Assembly (NCBI RefSeq): GCF_041359055.1
Contig: NZ_JBGJKZ010000006.1
Span: forward strand, 124,001-188,000
DNA from: Paenalcaligenes hominis_A
GTDB taxonomy: Bacteria > Pseudomonadota > Gammaproteobacteria > Burkholderiales > Burkholderiaceae_B
Direction: 5' to 3'
DNA: 64,000 nucleotides
The position numbers and the translations under genes are program-made. The notes below the pieces were generated by a model. It was not told the origin of the DNA and searched no databases. It saw only the letters and a list, made by a program, of their open reading frames with translations. Positions within the stretch are counted from its first letter, which is position 1. Each line of letters begins with the position of its first letter. Of the stretch, positions 43,597 through 52,519 are shown piece by piece.

Positions 43597-44991
43597 ATGG
43601 CAGAGACCACACTTCTACACGAACTCGCTACTTTTTTGGCACCCAATCAAATCATTACCGACCAAGATGTCTGTCAGACGTATGCCACTGATTGGAGCGG
43701 TGAGGCAGGCGACTTGCCTATAGCTGTATTACGTCCTAAAACCACCGAAGAGGTCAGCCAAATCCTCGCCCTTTGCAACCGCTTAGGCTGTGCCGTAGTA
43801 CCTCAAGGGGGGATGACAGGTTTGGCAGGTGGGGCCACTATACGTGGTAGCGCAGTGGCCTTATCGCTGGACCATCTACACGGCGTCATTGAGCTAGACG
43901 CCGACTCGGCTACCCTTACCGCTTGGGCTGGTACTCCTTTAGAAGTTTTACAAAATGCAGCCGAAGAGGCTGGCTTTTTATTTGCCTTAGATCTAGGTGC
44001 CCGCGGCTCGTGTCAGATTGGGGGGAATGTTTCCACCAATGCAGGCGGCAACCGTGTTATTCGTTATGGCATGACCCGAGATTTAGTGCTGGGACTAGAG
44101 GTAGTACAAGCAGACGGCACCGTACTGTCTATGCTTAACAAAATGGCAAAAAACAATGCCGCCTTTGATCTTAAACACCTATTTATCGGTTCCGAAGGCA
44201 CCTTGGGCATAATTACCAAGGTAGTCGTCAAACTCCACCCTAAAGTGAATGGAGCAAATACGGCTCTATTGGCCTTATCCGACTTTAACGCAGTCACTCA
44301 ATTATTACGCTACAGCCAACAAGCCCTATCAGGTCTAGTCAGTGCGTTTGAGGTGATGTGGCAAGACTACTACGTAGCGGCTACCACCGTTGGCGGTAAG
44401 CGTGCGCCACTACCAGCTACCCACCCTATTTATGTATTAATGGATTTGCAATCGGCTAACCCCCACGCCACAGAGGCGCAGTTTGAGGCCGTCTTAGAGC
44501 ATGCATTAACAGAGGGTTGGGTCTTGGATGCCGCTATTGCCCAATCCCAAAGCGATACCAACGATTTTTGGTCGCTACGGGATGCGGTATCAGAGCTTTT
44601 GCCACACTATGCTCCTATTATTAATTTTGATATTTCCTTTCCCATTTCTCGTATTGGGCAAGCCGTCGAGGAACTAAAGCAGGGATTAAGTGCGTCTTAC
44701 CCTGACATAAATGCTCTGTTTTTTGGGCATGTTGGCGATGGCAATATTCACTTATCCGTCGGCCCTGTTCCAAACAATGACAAAAATATCGAGTACGCCA
44801 TTGAAAAACAGTGCTATGAAATCGCTCAGCGTTATCAAGGCTCTGTATCGGCTGAGCACGGCATTGGCTTACATAAAAAGCCATGGTTGCACTACAGCCG
44901 TACAGAAAGCGAGCTAGCACTGATGCGCTCCTTAAAGCGCACTTTAGACCCGAACGGTATTCTTAACCCAGGGAAAGTATTCGATTTGTAG
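43597..44991 (+). CDS. FAD-linked 2-hydroxyacid dehydrogenase (GlcD/D-2-hydroxyglutarate type)
   Basis: A 464-residue flavoprotein of the FAD-binding-4 (PCMH) family. The FAD domain occupies about residues 1-220 (VVPQGGMTGLAGGATIRGSAVALSL, ARGSCQIGGNVSTNAGGNRVIRYG, GSEGTLGIITKVVVKL). The C-terminal FAD-oxidase domain shows FFGHVGDGNIHLSVGP and VSAEHGIGLHKKPWL. The family includes D-lactate and D-2-hydroxyglutarate dehydrogenases; the substrate here is not determined. Its last 29 bases overlap the 3' end of the convergent chemoreceptor gene. Confidence 0.92.
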   Translation: MAETTLLHELATFLAPNQIITDQDVCQTYATDWSGEAGDLPIAVLRPKTTEEVSQILALCNRLGCAVVPQGGMTGLAGGATIRGSAVALSLDHLHGVIELDADSATLTAWAGTPLEVLQNAAEEAGFLFALDLGARGSCQIGGNVSTNAGGNRVIRYGMTRDLVLGLEVVQADGTVLSMLNKMAKNNAAFDLKHLFIGSEGTLGIITKVVVKLHPKVNGANTALLALSDFNAVTQLLRYSQQALSGLVSAFEVMWQDYYVAATTVGGKRAPLPATHPIYVLMDLQSANPHATEAQFEAVLEHALTEGWVLDAAIAQSQSDTNDFWSLRDAVSELLPHYAPIINFDISFPISRIGQAVEELKQGLSASYPDINALFFGHVGDGNIHLSVGPVPNNDKNIEYAIEKQCYEIAQRYQGSVSAEHGIGLHKKPWLHYSRTESELALMRSLKRTLDPNGILNPGKVFDL

Positions 44992-46576
44992 GCATCTTCT
45001 GCCCGTCCTCGAGCTTAAACGCAGCTACCCCTGCGGCTAGCTCATCGGCTTGAACCCGCAACACATGCGACGCGCTGGTGGTTTGCTCTACCAGCGTGAC
45101 GTTTTGATGTGTGGCATCGTCCATTAAGTTAATTGCCTGATTAATCTGGTTTAACCCCACAGACTGCTCTTGGCTGGCGGCGGCAATCTCACGAATCAGC
45201 AAAATCATGCGCTCGTTGTTTGCTACTATTTCATCCATCGTAGCGCCTGCCTCTGAAACCTGCGCATTCCCACTATGCACGATTTGCACAGAGCTATCTA
45301 TTAAGGTGCGTACTTCTTGGGCTGCGGAGGCTGAACGTTGTGCTAAAGCACGTACCTCTGAAGCCACCACAGCAAAGCCTCTGCCCTGCTCGCCGGCGCG
45401 TGCAGCTTCAACCGCTGCATTTAAAGCCAAAATATTCGTTTGAAACGCAATGCTATCAATAATGCCCACAATTTCTGCAATGCGTTGCGAAGAGTGATTA
45501 ATTTCGTTCATGGTTTGCACCACATTACTTACGGCTTGGCCGCCACGGCGCGCCACCTGCTCGGCCTGATCTGCCATTATCTCTGCCTCGCGCGCATTGG
45601 CTGCATTTTGCTGAACCGTGCTGTTTAGCTCTTCTGTTGCTGCCGAGGTTTCTTCAAGGGATGCCGCTTGTTGATCTGTACGGGACGATAACTGTAACGA
45701 ACCATCTGCCACTTGATTCGCCACATTTACAATCGTGCTTACACTGTAATTAATCCCAGAAAGTAGCTGCCGTAAATTACGCTGCATCTGCTCCATTTGG
45801 GTGAGTAGCTCTGTAATTTCATCTTGACCATCATCGGCACTAATAGACTGGGTAAGATTGCCCCCAGCAATGGCCTGGGCTGTTTGGTTAGCTAGGCTGA
45901 AACCACGCATCATGCGACGCAAGGTCAACACCATAAACCACGTGATGGGTAACACCCCTACCAAGACAATAGTGGCAAAGATTAACTTGGCATAAAAATA
46001 ACGTTGGTCGGCTTGCTGTGCCTCTTGGCTAGCTTGTGCGGTTTGGTGCTCGATGGCCGCATTAATTTGACTGACCACCTCGGCACCCTGTGTACGACCT
46101 GCCACTAAAAACTCTTGCATTACCTGAGGGCTAAAATCGCCTTGCTCTACATGGTCAATGGTTTGTACAAGCTTGGCACGCCATGCTTCTTGTGCAGAAA
46201 AAATACGGTCTAAAACAGTCTGCTCTTCAGCCGATAAAGTACGACTATATAAATTTTCCCGACTTATTTTATTAGCTGCCATGTTTTTTCTAATGTCATC
46301 CAAGTGCAAGGTGACAGGGTGATCATGCAACTCATATAAGGCACTGTCTGGATCGTGCTGGAAACTTAATAAAATATTAAGGCGGGTTTGCAGCAGATTG
46401 TGCTTCATTGAGTTTAAGGTTTCGACTGCTGTCATACGCTCATCATGAATTAGATGGAGGCTATCACGCGCCTGCATAAGTCCCTTGCTAGCCACTACAA
46501 TAGTGAGCACAAACACAATCCAATACACAAATGCAATTAACCAAAAGCGCCGCGTTAAACTAAACCGGTTAAACAT
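44963..46576 (-). CDS. Methyl-accepting chemotaxis protein
   Basis: A 537-residue chemoreceptor. A first membrane helix (about 11-31), a four-helix-bundle periplasmic sensor domain of about 155 residues (Tar/TarH type: LNSMKHNLLQTRLNILLSF), a second helix near 190-210, a HAMP domain (FSLANQTAQAIAGGNLTQSI), and the signalling domain with the hairpin tip GIIDSIAFQTNILALNAAVEAARAGEQGRGFAVVASEVR. No NWETF-like CheR/CheB docking pentapeptide ends the protein. ATG 46576 is chosen as it starts right before FNRFSLTRR. The ligand is unknown. Confidence 0.94.
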   Translation of the reverse strand: MFNRFSLTRRFWLIAFVYWIVFVLTIVVASKGLMQARDSLHLIHDERMTAVETLNSMKHNLLQTRLNILLSFQHDPDSALYELHDHPVTLHLDDIRKNMAANKISRENLYSRTLSAEEQTVLDRIFSAQEAWRAKLVQTIDHVEQGDFSPQVMQEFLVAGRTQGAEVVSQINAAIEHQTAQASQEAQQADQRYFYAKLIFATIVLVGVLPITWFMVLTLRRMMRGFSLANQTAQAIAGGNLTQSISADDGQDEITELLTQMEQMQRNLRQLLSGINYSVSTIVNVANQVADGSLQLSSRTDQQAASLEETSAATEELNSTVQQNAANAREAEIMADQAEQVARRGGQAVSNVVQTMNEINHSSQRIAEIVGIIDSIAFQTNILALNAAVEAARAGEQGRGFAVVASEVRALAQRSASAAQEVRTLIDSSVQIVHSGNAQVSEAGATMDEIVANNERMILLIREIAAASQEQSVGLNQINQAINLMDDATHQNVTLVEQTTSASHVLRVQADELAAGVAAFKLEDGQKMPTNRILSLG

Positions 46577-46714
46577 AACCCCGCCCACCTTATACAAAAT
46601 AAAACGATGACATAAAAACACTTACATTTTTGTTAAATAAAAATTACAAGTGGCACACTATGGGCTTATTTTATGCATCAAACTCTTTTGTATTCTTTGA
46701 TATAAGTAAAGAAA

Positions 46715-46741
46715 ACCCCAAAATAACCAGTATTTTGGGGT
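46715..46741 (-). terminator. Rho-independent terminator after gltS
   Basis: Perfect 11-bp inverted repeat ACCCCAAAATA / TATTTTGGGGT with a 5-base loop; read on the minus strand it is followed by TTTCTTT, 32 bases after the gltS stop. Confidence 0.85.
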
Positions 46742-46772
46742 CAAGGTATTCATCATTTAACCAGGTGATTTA

Positions 46773-47996
46773 CTAGAAAATATTCATAAAAATAGTAATG
46801 ATGACGGCGTTAAAGAAATCAATAAACAACGAACCCACTAAAGGAATCACAAAGAAAGCTTTAGGAGAAGGACCATTTACTGCGGTAAATGACTGCATGT
46901 TAGCCATGGCGTTTGGCGTCGCCCCCATACCAAAGCCACAATGCCCGGTAGCAATCACAGCGGCATCGTAGTCTTTGCCCATCAAGCGGAACGTCACAAA
47001 CATAGCAAAGAAGAACATGAACACAGTCTGTACCACTAATATCACTAATAGCGGCCCCGCCACGTCGGCAAGCTCCCATAGCTTCATAGACATTAAAGCC
47101 ATAACCAGGAAAAAGCCCAGCGATATCGAACCAATAACGTCAAACTCTTGCTCGGGAAAGCGCAATTTTTTCCAGTCAATAACATTACGAATAACAGCAG
47201 CAACCACCATAGCACCTAGATAGCCCGGCAAGGTAATACCGCTGTCTTTTAACCAATCAATAATAAAAGCACCCAAACCCATCGATACAGTCAGCAGCAC
47301 CACTGAATGCAAAGAGATAGGTAATAAAGGCTTGCTGTCTGAGGAAAGCTCTTTTTGTTGGTGGTTAAGATCTTGGGGGGGTTCGTTGGTGTCGTGACTC
47401 TGATGTCCGTGACTAAAAGGTCGCCCTTTAATTTTATGACGCTTCATTAAGCGCGAACCTAACGGGCCGCCGATTACACACCCAGCAACTAAGCCCCACG
47501 TGGCTGCGGCAATAGCAGCGGGCATTGCCCCTACTACCCCTTTTTGTTCTAACAAAGGCGCAAACGCAGCAGCCGTACCATGACCACCTGTTAAGGTGAT
47601 TGAGCCAGCTATTAAACCAAGCAATGGGTTTTCGCCCATCAATGAGGCAAGACTAATGCCCACCACGTTCTGCAAGCTTAGCAAAAGCACTGCGGTAAAT
47701 AAAAAGACAGCTACTGCGATCCCACCCTTTTTCAACATCTCGAAACTGGCTGAAAAACCAATCGTGGTAAAAAAGGCCATGAGCAAAAAGGCACGCATAT
47801 TGTCGTAAAGCTCTATAGTAAAGCTTTGCGTTTGATGTCCATATAGCGTAATTAAAGAAAATACCAAGCCGCCGATAATTGGGCTAGGAATAAAATAACG
47901 CTCCAGCACAGAAACGTTTCTTTTGATTAGCTCACCAATCACTAAAAATACGGCAGCTACGCCGACCGTTTGTGCAATATCTAGCTCTATAAGCAT
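46773..47996 (-). CDS. gltS: Sodium/glutamate symporter GltS
   Basis: A 407-residue Na+-coupled glutamate carrier with about ten membrane helices in two inverted halves. Family motifs are VIGELIKRNVSVLERYFIPSPIIGGL at the start, GLIAGSITLTGGHGTAAAF with the reentrant-loop GGHG, and the second-half VIATGHCGFGMGATPNAMANMQ. The central cytoplasmic loop (about 200-220) is charged and histidine-rich. It stands alone with a clear terminator. Confidence 0.94.
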   Translation of the reverse strand: MLIELDIAQTVGVAAVFLVIGELIKRNVSVLERYFIPSPIIGGLVFSLITLYGHQTQSFTIELYDNMRAFLLMAFFTTIGFSASFEMLKKGGIAVAVFLFTAVLLLSLQNVVGISLASLMGENPLLGLIAGSITLTGGHGTAAAFAPLLEQKGVVGAMPAAIAAATWGLVAGCVIGGPLGSRLMKRHKIKGRPFSHGHQSHDTNEPPQDLNHQQKELSSDSKPLLPISLHSVVLLTVSMGLGAFIIDWLKDSGITLPGYLGAMVVAAVIRNVIDWKKLRFPEQEFDVIGSISLGFFLVMALMSMKLWELADVAGPLLVILVVQTVFMFFFAMFVTFRLMGKDYDAAVIATGHCGFGMGATPNAMANMQSFTAVNGPSPKAFFVIPLVGSLFIDFFNAVIITIFMNIF

Positions 47997-48154
47997 AAGA
48001 CACCTAGGTAAGTTTTTGTTTTAAAAGGAGTCAATTATAGGGTAAAACCACAAATAATCTAACGTTGGATTTCATCCATATATCGCCTACTCTAGGTATA
48101 GACTCAAGGAACTCTAGGAGTTATTTAGTAAGAGTTTGTAAAACCACGCAGTCT

Positions 48155-48685
48155 TTACTGATCACTCTCAAGCAAAGATTCAGATTTTTGCTGTAAAAAA
48201 CACAAAATAAACTCAGCAACCGCCTGTGGTTGATTTAAATCTAAGCAAACTAAGTCATGAGCCGACAGGTCTTCATCACTCACCAGTGCGATCACCTGCT
48301 CAGTATGTGGGTAAACAGGCTCAATGCCACGTGATGGTCTGTACACCTCTAGTCGAGGAATAGCGGCTTGTCTGTAGCCTTCGACCAAAATCACATCCAC
48401 CTCTGGCTGTAAACGCGCCACCAAGTTACGCAACATGGGCTCATCTTGGTCTTCAAGATTATGGAAAAGCGCGTAATGATAAGGCGATGCCACAATCACC
48501 TCGCGTGCGCCAGCAGAACGAAAACGAGAGCTGTCTTTGTGAGGAGGCTCAAACTGGAGGTTGTGGTGGCTGTGCTTGATAACGGCTACCTGTAAACCTT
48601 GGTGTTTAAACCAAGGAATCATTGCTTCGATCAGGGTGGTTTTACCACTACCTGATCGGCCCACAATGCCAAAGACTCGCTGCAT
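48155..48685 (-). CDS. mobB: Molybdopterin-guanine dinucleotide biosynthesis protein MobB
   Basis: A 176-residue GTP-binding protein that assists MobA in forming the MGD molybdenum cofactor. It starts MQRVFGIVGRSGSGKTTLIEAMIPWF (P-loop GRSGSGKT near residue 9), then VAVIKHSHHNLQFEPPHKDSSRFRSAGAREVIVASP and DVILVEGYRQAAIPRLEVYR, the MobB pattern. It follows the polyprenyl synthase by 15 bases on the same strand. Presence implies molybdoenzymes elsewhere in the genome. Confidence 0.93.
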   Translation of the reverse strand: MQRVFGIVGRSGSGKTTLIEAMIPWFKHQGLQVAVIKHSHHNLQFEPPHKDSSRFRSAGAREVIVASPYHYALFHNLEDQDEPMLRNLVARLQPEVDVILVEGYRQAAIPRLEVYRPSRGIEPVYPHTEQVIALVSDEDLSAHDLVCLDLNQPQAVAEFILCFLQQKSESLLESDQ

Positions 48686-48700
48686 AATTATAAAAAGAAA

Positions 48701-49666
48701 TTAGTGATCGCGCTGTACGGCGGCAGTACAAAAACCAATAAGGGTTTGTTTGAACTGGCTATCGGGAAAGGCCTGAATGGCTGAAAGTGCTAGGTTGATT
48801 TCCGCATCGGCCACCTGACGTGTATAAGCCACCGCATCGGTATTTGCAATAGCAGCGGCAACCTTGGTGAAGTCAGCATCGCCTGTTTCAATAGCAGATT
48901 TAATTAGCTGTTGTTCTTGGGGGGTACCCACCTGCATCACGCGGATTAAGGGCAGAGTAGGCTTGCCTTCACGTAAATCATCGCCTACGTTTTTCCCTAG
49001 GGCCTCGGCATCGCCACTGTAATCCAATACATCGTCGATTAGTTGAAAAGCGGTACCTAAATGACGCCCAAACGCAGCCGCTGCGTCTTCAAGCTCGACA
49101 TCGGCCTGAGCTAAAATAGCGCCCACCTGAGCGGCAGCCTCGAAGAGTTTGGCGGTTTTGTAACGCACAACTTGCATGTAGCGGTCTTGAGACACATCGG
49201 GGTCGTGTACGTTTAATAGTTGTAGTACCTCGCCCTCGGCAATAATGGTGGTGGCCTCGGACAAAACCGCCATAGCGCGCATGGAGTTGGTCTCTACCAT
49301 CATTTCAAAAGAGCGCGAATAGAGGTAGTCGCCAACTAAGACACTTGCCGCGTTGCCAAAGACAGCATTAGCTGTGCTACGACCACGGCGTAAGTCGGAC
49401 TCGTCCACCACATCATCGTGTAATAAGGTAGCGGTATGAATAAACTCGACCACGCCCGCTAAAGTGTGATGGTGATTGCCTTGATAGCCTAAAGCCTTGG
49501 CTACAAGTAACAACAAAGCAGGTCGCATTCTTTTGCCACCCGCGCCCACAATATACTCCCCAATAGTACGTATTAAAACAACCTCTGAATTCAAGCGACC
49601 TCGGATTACCTGATCCAGGGCTTTCATATCATCAGCGATGGGGCTCATTAGATTTGGGAGATTCAA
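48701..49666 (-). CDS. ispB: Octaprenyl-diphosphate synthase type polyprenyl synthase
   Basis: A 321-residue trans-prenyltransferase that builds the ubiquinone side chain. The first Asp-rich motif is LLHDDVVDESDLRRG near residue 82, the second FQLIDDVLDYSGD near 207, with GGKRMRPALLLL for substrate binding. Small residues before the first Asp-rich motif fit a long-chain product, but the exact length (C40) is inferred from family. In relatives ispB is often divergent from rplU-rpmA; here it is 33 kb away, divergent from the DUF815 gene. Confidence 0.92.
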   Translation of the reverse strand: MNLPNLMSPIADDMKALDQVIRGRLNSEVVLIRTIGEYIVGAGGKRMRPALLLLVAKALGYQGNHHHTLAGVVEFIHTATLLHDDVVDESDLRRGRSTANAVFGNAASVLVGDYLYSRSFEMMVETNSMRAMAVLSEATTIIAEGEVLQLLNVHDPDVSQDRYMQVVRYKTAKLFEAAAQVGAILAQADVELEDAAAAFGRHLGTAFQLIDDVLDYSGDAEALGKNVGDDLREGKPTLPLIRVMQVGTPQEQQLIKSAIETGDADFTKVAAAIANTDAVAYTRQVADAEINLALSAIQAFPDSQFKQTLIGFCTAAVQRDH

Positions 49667-49838
49667 AACGTATTCCGAACGAAAAAAATTCCTGCTTGGA
49701 AAAAATCCAAGGCTAAAGGGATAATTATACGGTGTTGTGGCCTTTAAACCGAATTTGTCACTAAACTAAACTTGCTGACGACATAAAAACCACGCAACCT
49801 TTAATAATACATCTAGAGTTTACCAAGTGGAGAAGATT

Positions 49839-50705
49839 TTGAATTACGATTTAACCCAGTTATTACAACGCGCTGAACGTGTATTAGAGCAGCTTGAAGC
49901 GTATTTACCCCCTGCTCCGCCAAGTATTGACTGGAATGCTTCTGCGTTTATATGGCGTCGTCGCGGTGCCCGCGGATGGCTTGATGCAGTCCAACACATT
50001 GCCACCATTCACCCCGACGACTTACAACATGTAGAGCAACAAAAAAATACCTTACTGCGCAACACGGCTCATTTTATGGCGGGAAAACCAGCCAACAATG
50101 TGCTAATGACAGGTGCCCGTGGCACCGGCAAAAGCTCATTAGTCAAAGCCATGCTGAATCAATTTGCGGATCAAGGCCTGCGTCTAATAGAGATCGATAA
50201 AAACGATATGGGGGATCTGCCCGACATCATTACTTTGATCGCAGACCGCCCCGAACGTTTTATTATATTTAGTGATGATCTGTCTTTTGAAGATGGTGAG
50301 GCTGGTTATAAAGCATTAAAGTCTGTACTAGATGGGTCAATTGCTGCTCCTAGCGACAATGTGCTTATTTATGCTACCTCGAATCGTCGTCACCTCATGC
50401 CTGAATACGCGGTTGACAACCTAGCCACCACAACCCCTGCAACTGGCGAGCTTCATTATGGCGAAGCGGTCGAAGAAAAGGTCTCTTTATCGGAGCGGTT
50501 TGGTATCTGGCTCTCTTTTTATCAATTTAAACAAGACGACTATTTAGATATTGTGTATTACTGGCTCAAAGAATTAGGACATCCACCCGCTGAAGTAGAA
50601 AATGCGCGTCGTGAAGCCTTGCAGTGGGCCTTGCATCGCGGTTCTCGATCCGGACGTGTGGCTCAACAATTCGCCAGAGATTGGGTAGCAAACCATGGCA
50701 ACTAA
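49839..50705 (+). CDS. DUF815-family AAA-type ATPase
   Basis: A 288-residue ATPase of the DUF815 family. Walker A is TGARGTGKSS near residue 91, Walker B region ERFIIFSDDLSFE near 148, sensor region NVLIYATSNRRHLMPE. The function is unknown; the family often lies near argJ and a Nudix gene in betaproteobacteria. A TTG at 49839 is chosen because GGAG sits 6 bases upstream; an in-frame GTG at 49827 would overlap that site. It overlaps the Nudix-ThiE gene by 11 bases. Confidence 0.88.
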   Translation: MNYDLTQLLQRAERVLEQLEAYLPPAPPSIDWNASAFIWRRRGARGWLDAVQHIATIHPDDLQHVEQQKNTLLRNTAHFMAGKPANNVLMTGARGTGKSSLVKAMLNQFADQGLRLIEIDKNDMGDLPDIITLIADRPERFIIFSDDLSFEDGEAGYKALKSVLDGSIAAPSDNVLIYATSNRRHLMPEYAVDNLATTTPATGELHYGEAVEEKVSLSERFGIWLSFYQFKQDDYLDIVYYWLKELGHPPAEVENARREALQWALHRGSRSGRVAQQFARDWVANHGN

Positions 50706-51678
50706 GCCCTATGTACGCGTGGCGGTGGGTGTAATGGTGCAACCAACAGGTGCGGTGTTGCTAGGCAGCCGCCCTGCAGATAAACCTTGGGCTCATTGGT
50801 GGGAGCTGCCCGGCGGTAAAATTGAGCCCAGTGAAAGTGTGCACGATGCGCTAGTACGCGAGCTGCACGAAGAAATCGCCATCCAAGCCACCGAGATCAG
50901 ACCGTGGGTGCGTTATATTCATCACTATCCTCGCTCTACGGTAGAGCTGCATTTTTGCCTAGTCACCAAGTGGGAAGGCACACCTAGCCCCCAAGAAAAC
51001 CAGCAGCTAGCGTGGTATGACCCGTTTGCGCCCACCCCGTTAACCATAGGGCCCATCCTCCCCGCCACCTTCCCAGTTTTAAAATGGCTCACTCTGCCCA
51101 ACCGATACTTAATCAGCCACATTGGTTCGCCATCAGGGCTACAACCCTGGCTAGCACAACTAGAGCAAGCCCTAGAAAACGGCGTTAAGCTGGTCCAGTT
51201 TCGCGAACCAGAATGGGAACAACACAGTCCACAATCTATAGATTTACTGGATGCTTTAGAGCAAACCATGGCGTTATGTCAGCGCTATCAAGCGCGCTGT
51301 TTGCTAAATAGTGTGCACGGTCTAGACTGGCTTCACTACACAGATGGACTGCACTTGCGCAGCCAAGATGCACAGCGCTTAGTGGCACAACAAATCGCTG
51401 CCCCAGTACGCGCTGACCAACTGGTTGCTATGTCCACCCATTCTGCTGCTGATATGCAGCTAGCCCAGCAACTGAATACTGACTTTGTAGTGCTAGGCCA
51501 TGTGCTCCCTACCCCTTCCCATCCAGACCAAGCTGCATTAGGATGGAACACATTTACTCAGCTAGCAACGCTAGCAGGCCGACCCGTGTATGCAATTGGT
51601 GGGCAAAACCCCACCACCTTAGCCATTGCGCAACAACATGGCGCGCATGGTATTGCGGGTATTAGGCAACTTGTTTGA
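50695..51678 (+). CDS. Nudix hydrolase fused to ThiE/TenI-like domain
   Basis: A 327-residue two-domain protein. Residues 1-135 are a MutT-type Nudix domain with the box GGKIEPSESVHDALVRELHEEI; the likely role is hydrolysis of 8-oxo-dGTP. Residues about 145-327 form a ThiE/TenI-like barrel (LVQFREPEW, GLHLRSQDA, MSTHSAADM, FVVLGHVLPTPSHPDQAALGW, PVYAIGGQNPTTLAIAQQHGAHGIAGI). This fusion is known in proteobacteria, but the function of the second domain is not settled; a second true ThiE is present in this window. It overlaps the DUF815 gene by 11 bases. Confidence 0.92.
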   Translation: MATKPYVRVAVGVMVQPTGAVLLGSRPADKPWAHWWELPGGKIEPSESVHDALVRELHEEIAIQATEIRPWVRYIHHYPRSTVELHFCLVTKWEGTPSPQENQQLAWYDPFAPTPLTIGPILPATFPVLKWLTLPNRYLISHIGSPSGLQPWLAQLEQALENGVKLVQFREPEWEQHSPQSIDLLDALEQTMALCQRYQARCLLNSVHGLDWLHYTDGLHLRSQDAQRLVAQQIAAPVRADQLVAMSTHSAADMQLAQQLNTDFVVLGHVLPTPSHPDQAALGWNTFTQLATLAGRPVYAIGGQNPTTLAIAQQHGAHGIAGIRQLV

Positions 51679-51693
51679 TTGACGCAAATAACA

Positions 51694-52416
51694 ATGGATA
51701 AAGTCACAATTTCAGAACACGAAGGAGTGCGCTATCTGCACTTGGGCTCACCTTGGGTTCAAGGCGCGATGCGCTTGGATCAGCCTGATCATTTAGAGTT
51801 AGTCTACATTCAACAAATGATGATGTGGCAGCTGTTTATGGATCAACCTGAACATATTATGCAGCTTGGCCTCGGCGCTGGCTCATTGACTAAATATTGT
51901 TACCAGCATTACCCCTATAGTCTGGTCAGCGCCGTCGAGCTAAACCCCGAGGTGGTGCGCGCATGTAGGGAGTTGTTTAATCTGCCCGATGACAACGATC
52001 GATTACATGTCATTATTAATGATGCTCACCAACAGTTATCTCAAACTAAAGGGGCTTCTATTGATATTTTGCAGGTTGATTTATACAGTGCACAAGCTGA
52101 CCACCCGGCCATTGAGACCCTTGCGTTTTACCAGTCCTGTGCGCGTGTGTTGTCTGAACAAGGTATTCTGACCATTAATTTGCTGGGCAACCAATACGTT
52201 CATGCCCGTAATGTGCATTTATTGCAGCAAACCTTTGCTGCAGTGGCGTGGCTACCAGAGTCGCACGACGGCAACATCGTAGCCATTGCTTTTAAAGAAG
52301 CGCCTTCTGTTGACTTTGAAGCGCTGTATGAGCGCGCCACTCAAATCACTATGGCCTATGGTTTGCCTGCTGCAGAGTGGGTAGAGGGCTTAGAACTGTG
52401 GATGCAAGGCGATTAG
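51694..52416 (+). CDS. Spermidine-synthase-like (class I methyltransferase-fold) protein
   Basis: A 240-residue protein with the Rossmann fold of aminopropyl- and methyltransferases: IMQLGLGAGSLTKYCYQHYP (nucleotide loop), VSAVELNPEVVRACRELFNLP, and DILQVDLYSAQADHPAIETLAFYQSC. It resembles the short SpeE-like proteins of unknown substrate, lacking the N-terminal beta-domain of full spermidine synthase. The ATG at 51694 is taken; an in-frame TTG directly after the preceding stop (51679) would add five residues. Neither has a good ribosome binding site. Likely in one transcript with the DUF815 and Nudix genes. Confidence 0.82.
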   Translation: MDKVTISEHEGVRYLHLGSPWVQGAMRLDQPDHLELVYIQQMMMWQLFMDQPEHIMQLGLGAGSLTKYCYQHYPYSLVSAVELNPEVVRACRELFNLPDDNDRLHVIINDAHQQLSQTKGASIDILQVDLYSAQADHPAIETLAFYQSCARVLSEQGILTINLLGNQYVHARNVHLLQQTFAAVAWLPESHDGNIVAIAFKEAPSVDFEALYERATQITMAYGLPAAEWVEGLELWMQGD

Positions 52417-52519
52417 CCTTGCTCTGTCTAACTACCGTTCGCGCTCCTGCTATGGTTGTGCAGGCTCTAGGGTGTGTTAGAGCACCTTAGGGGCGAACCG
52501 CCAAAATTAGTGGCAAGCC

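Noticed and set aside
48095..48125. Small AACTC/GAGTT hairpin between gltS and mobB
   Set aside because: Five base pairs only and no link to a promoter, start codon or T-run.
52464..52483. Hairpin GCTCTA/TAGAGC downstream of the efflux channel gene as a terminator
   Set aside because: Stem is only 6 bp and no T-run follows on either strand.
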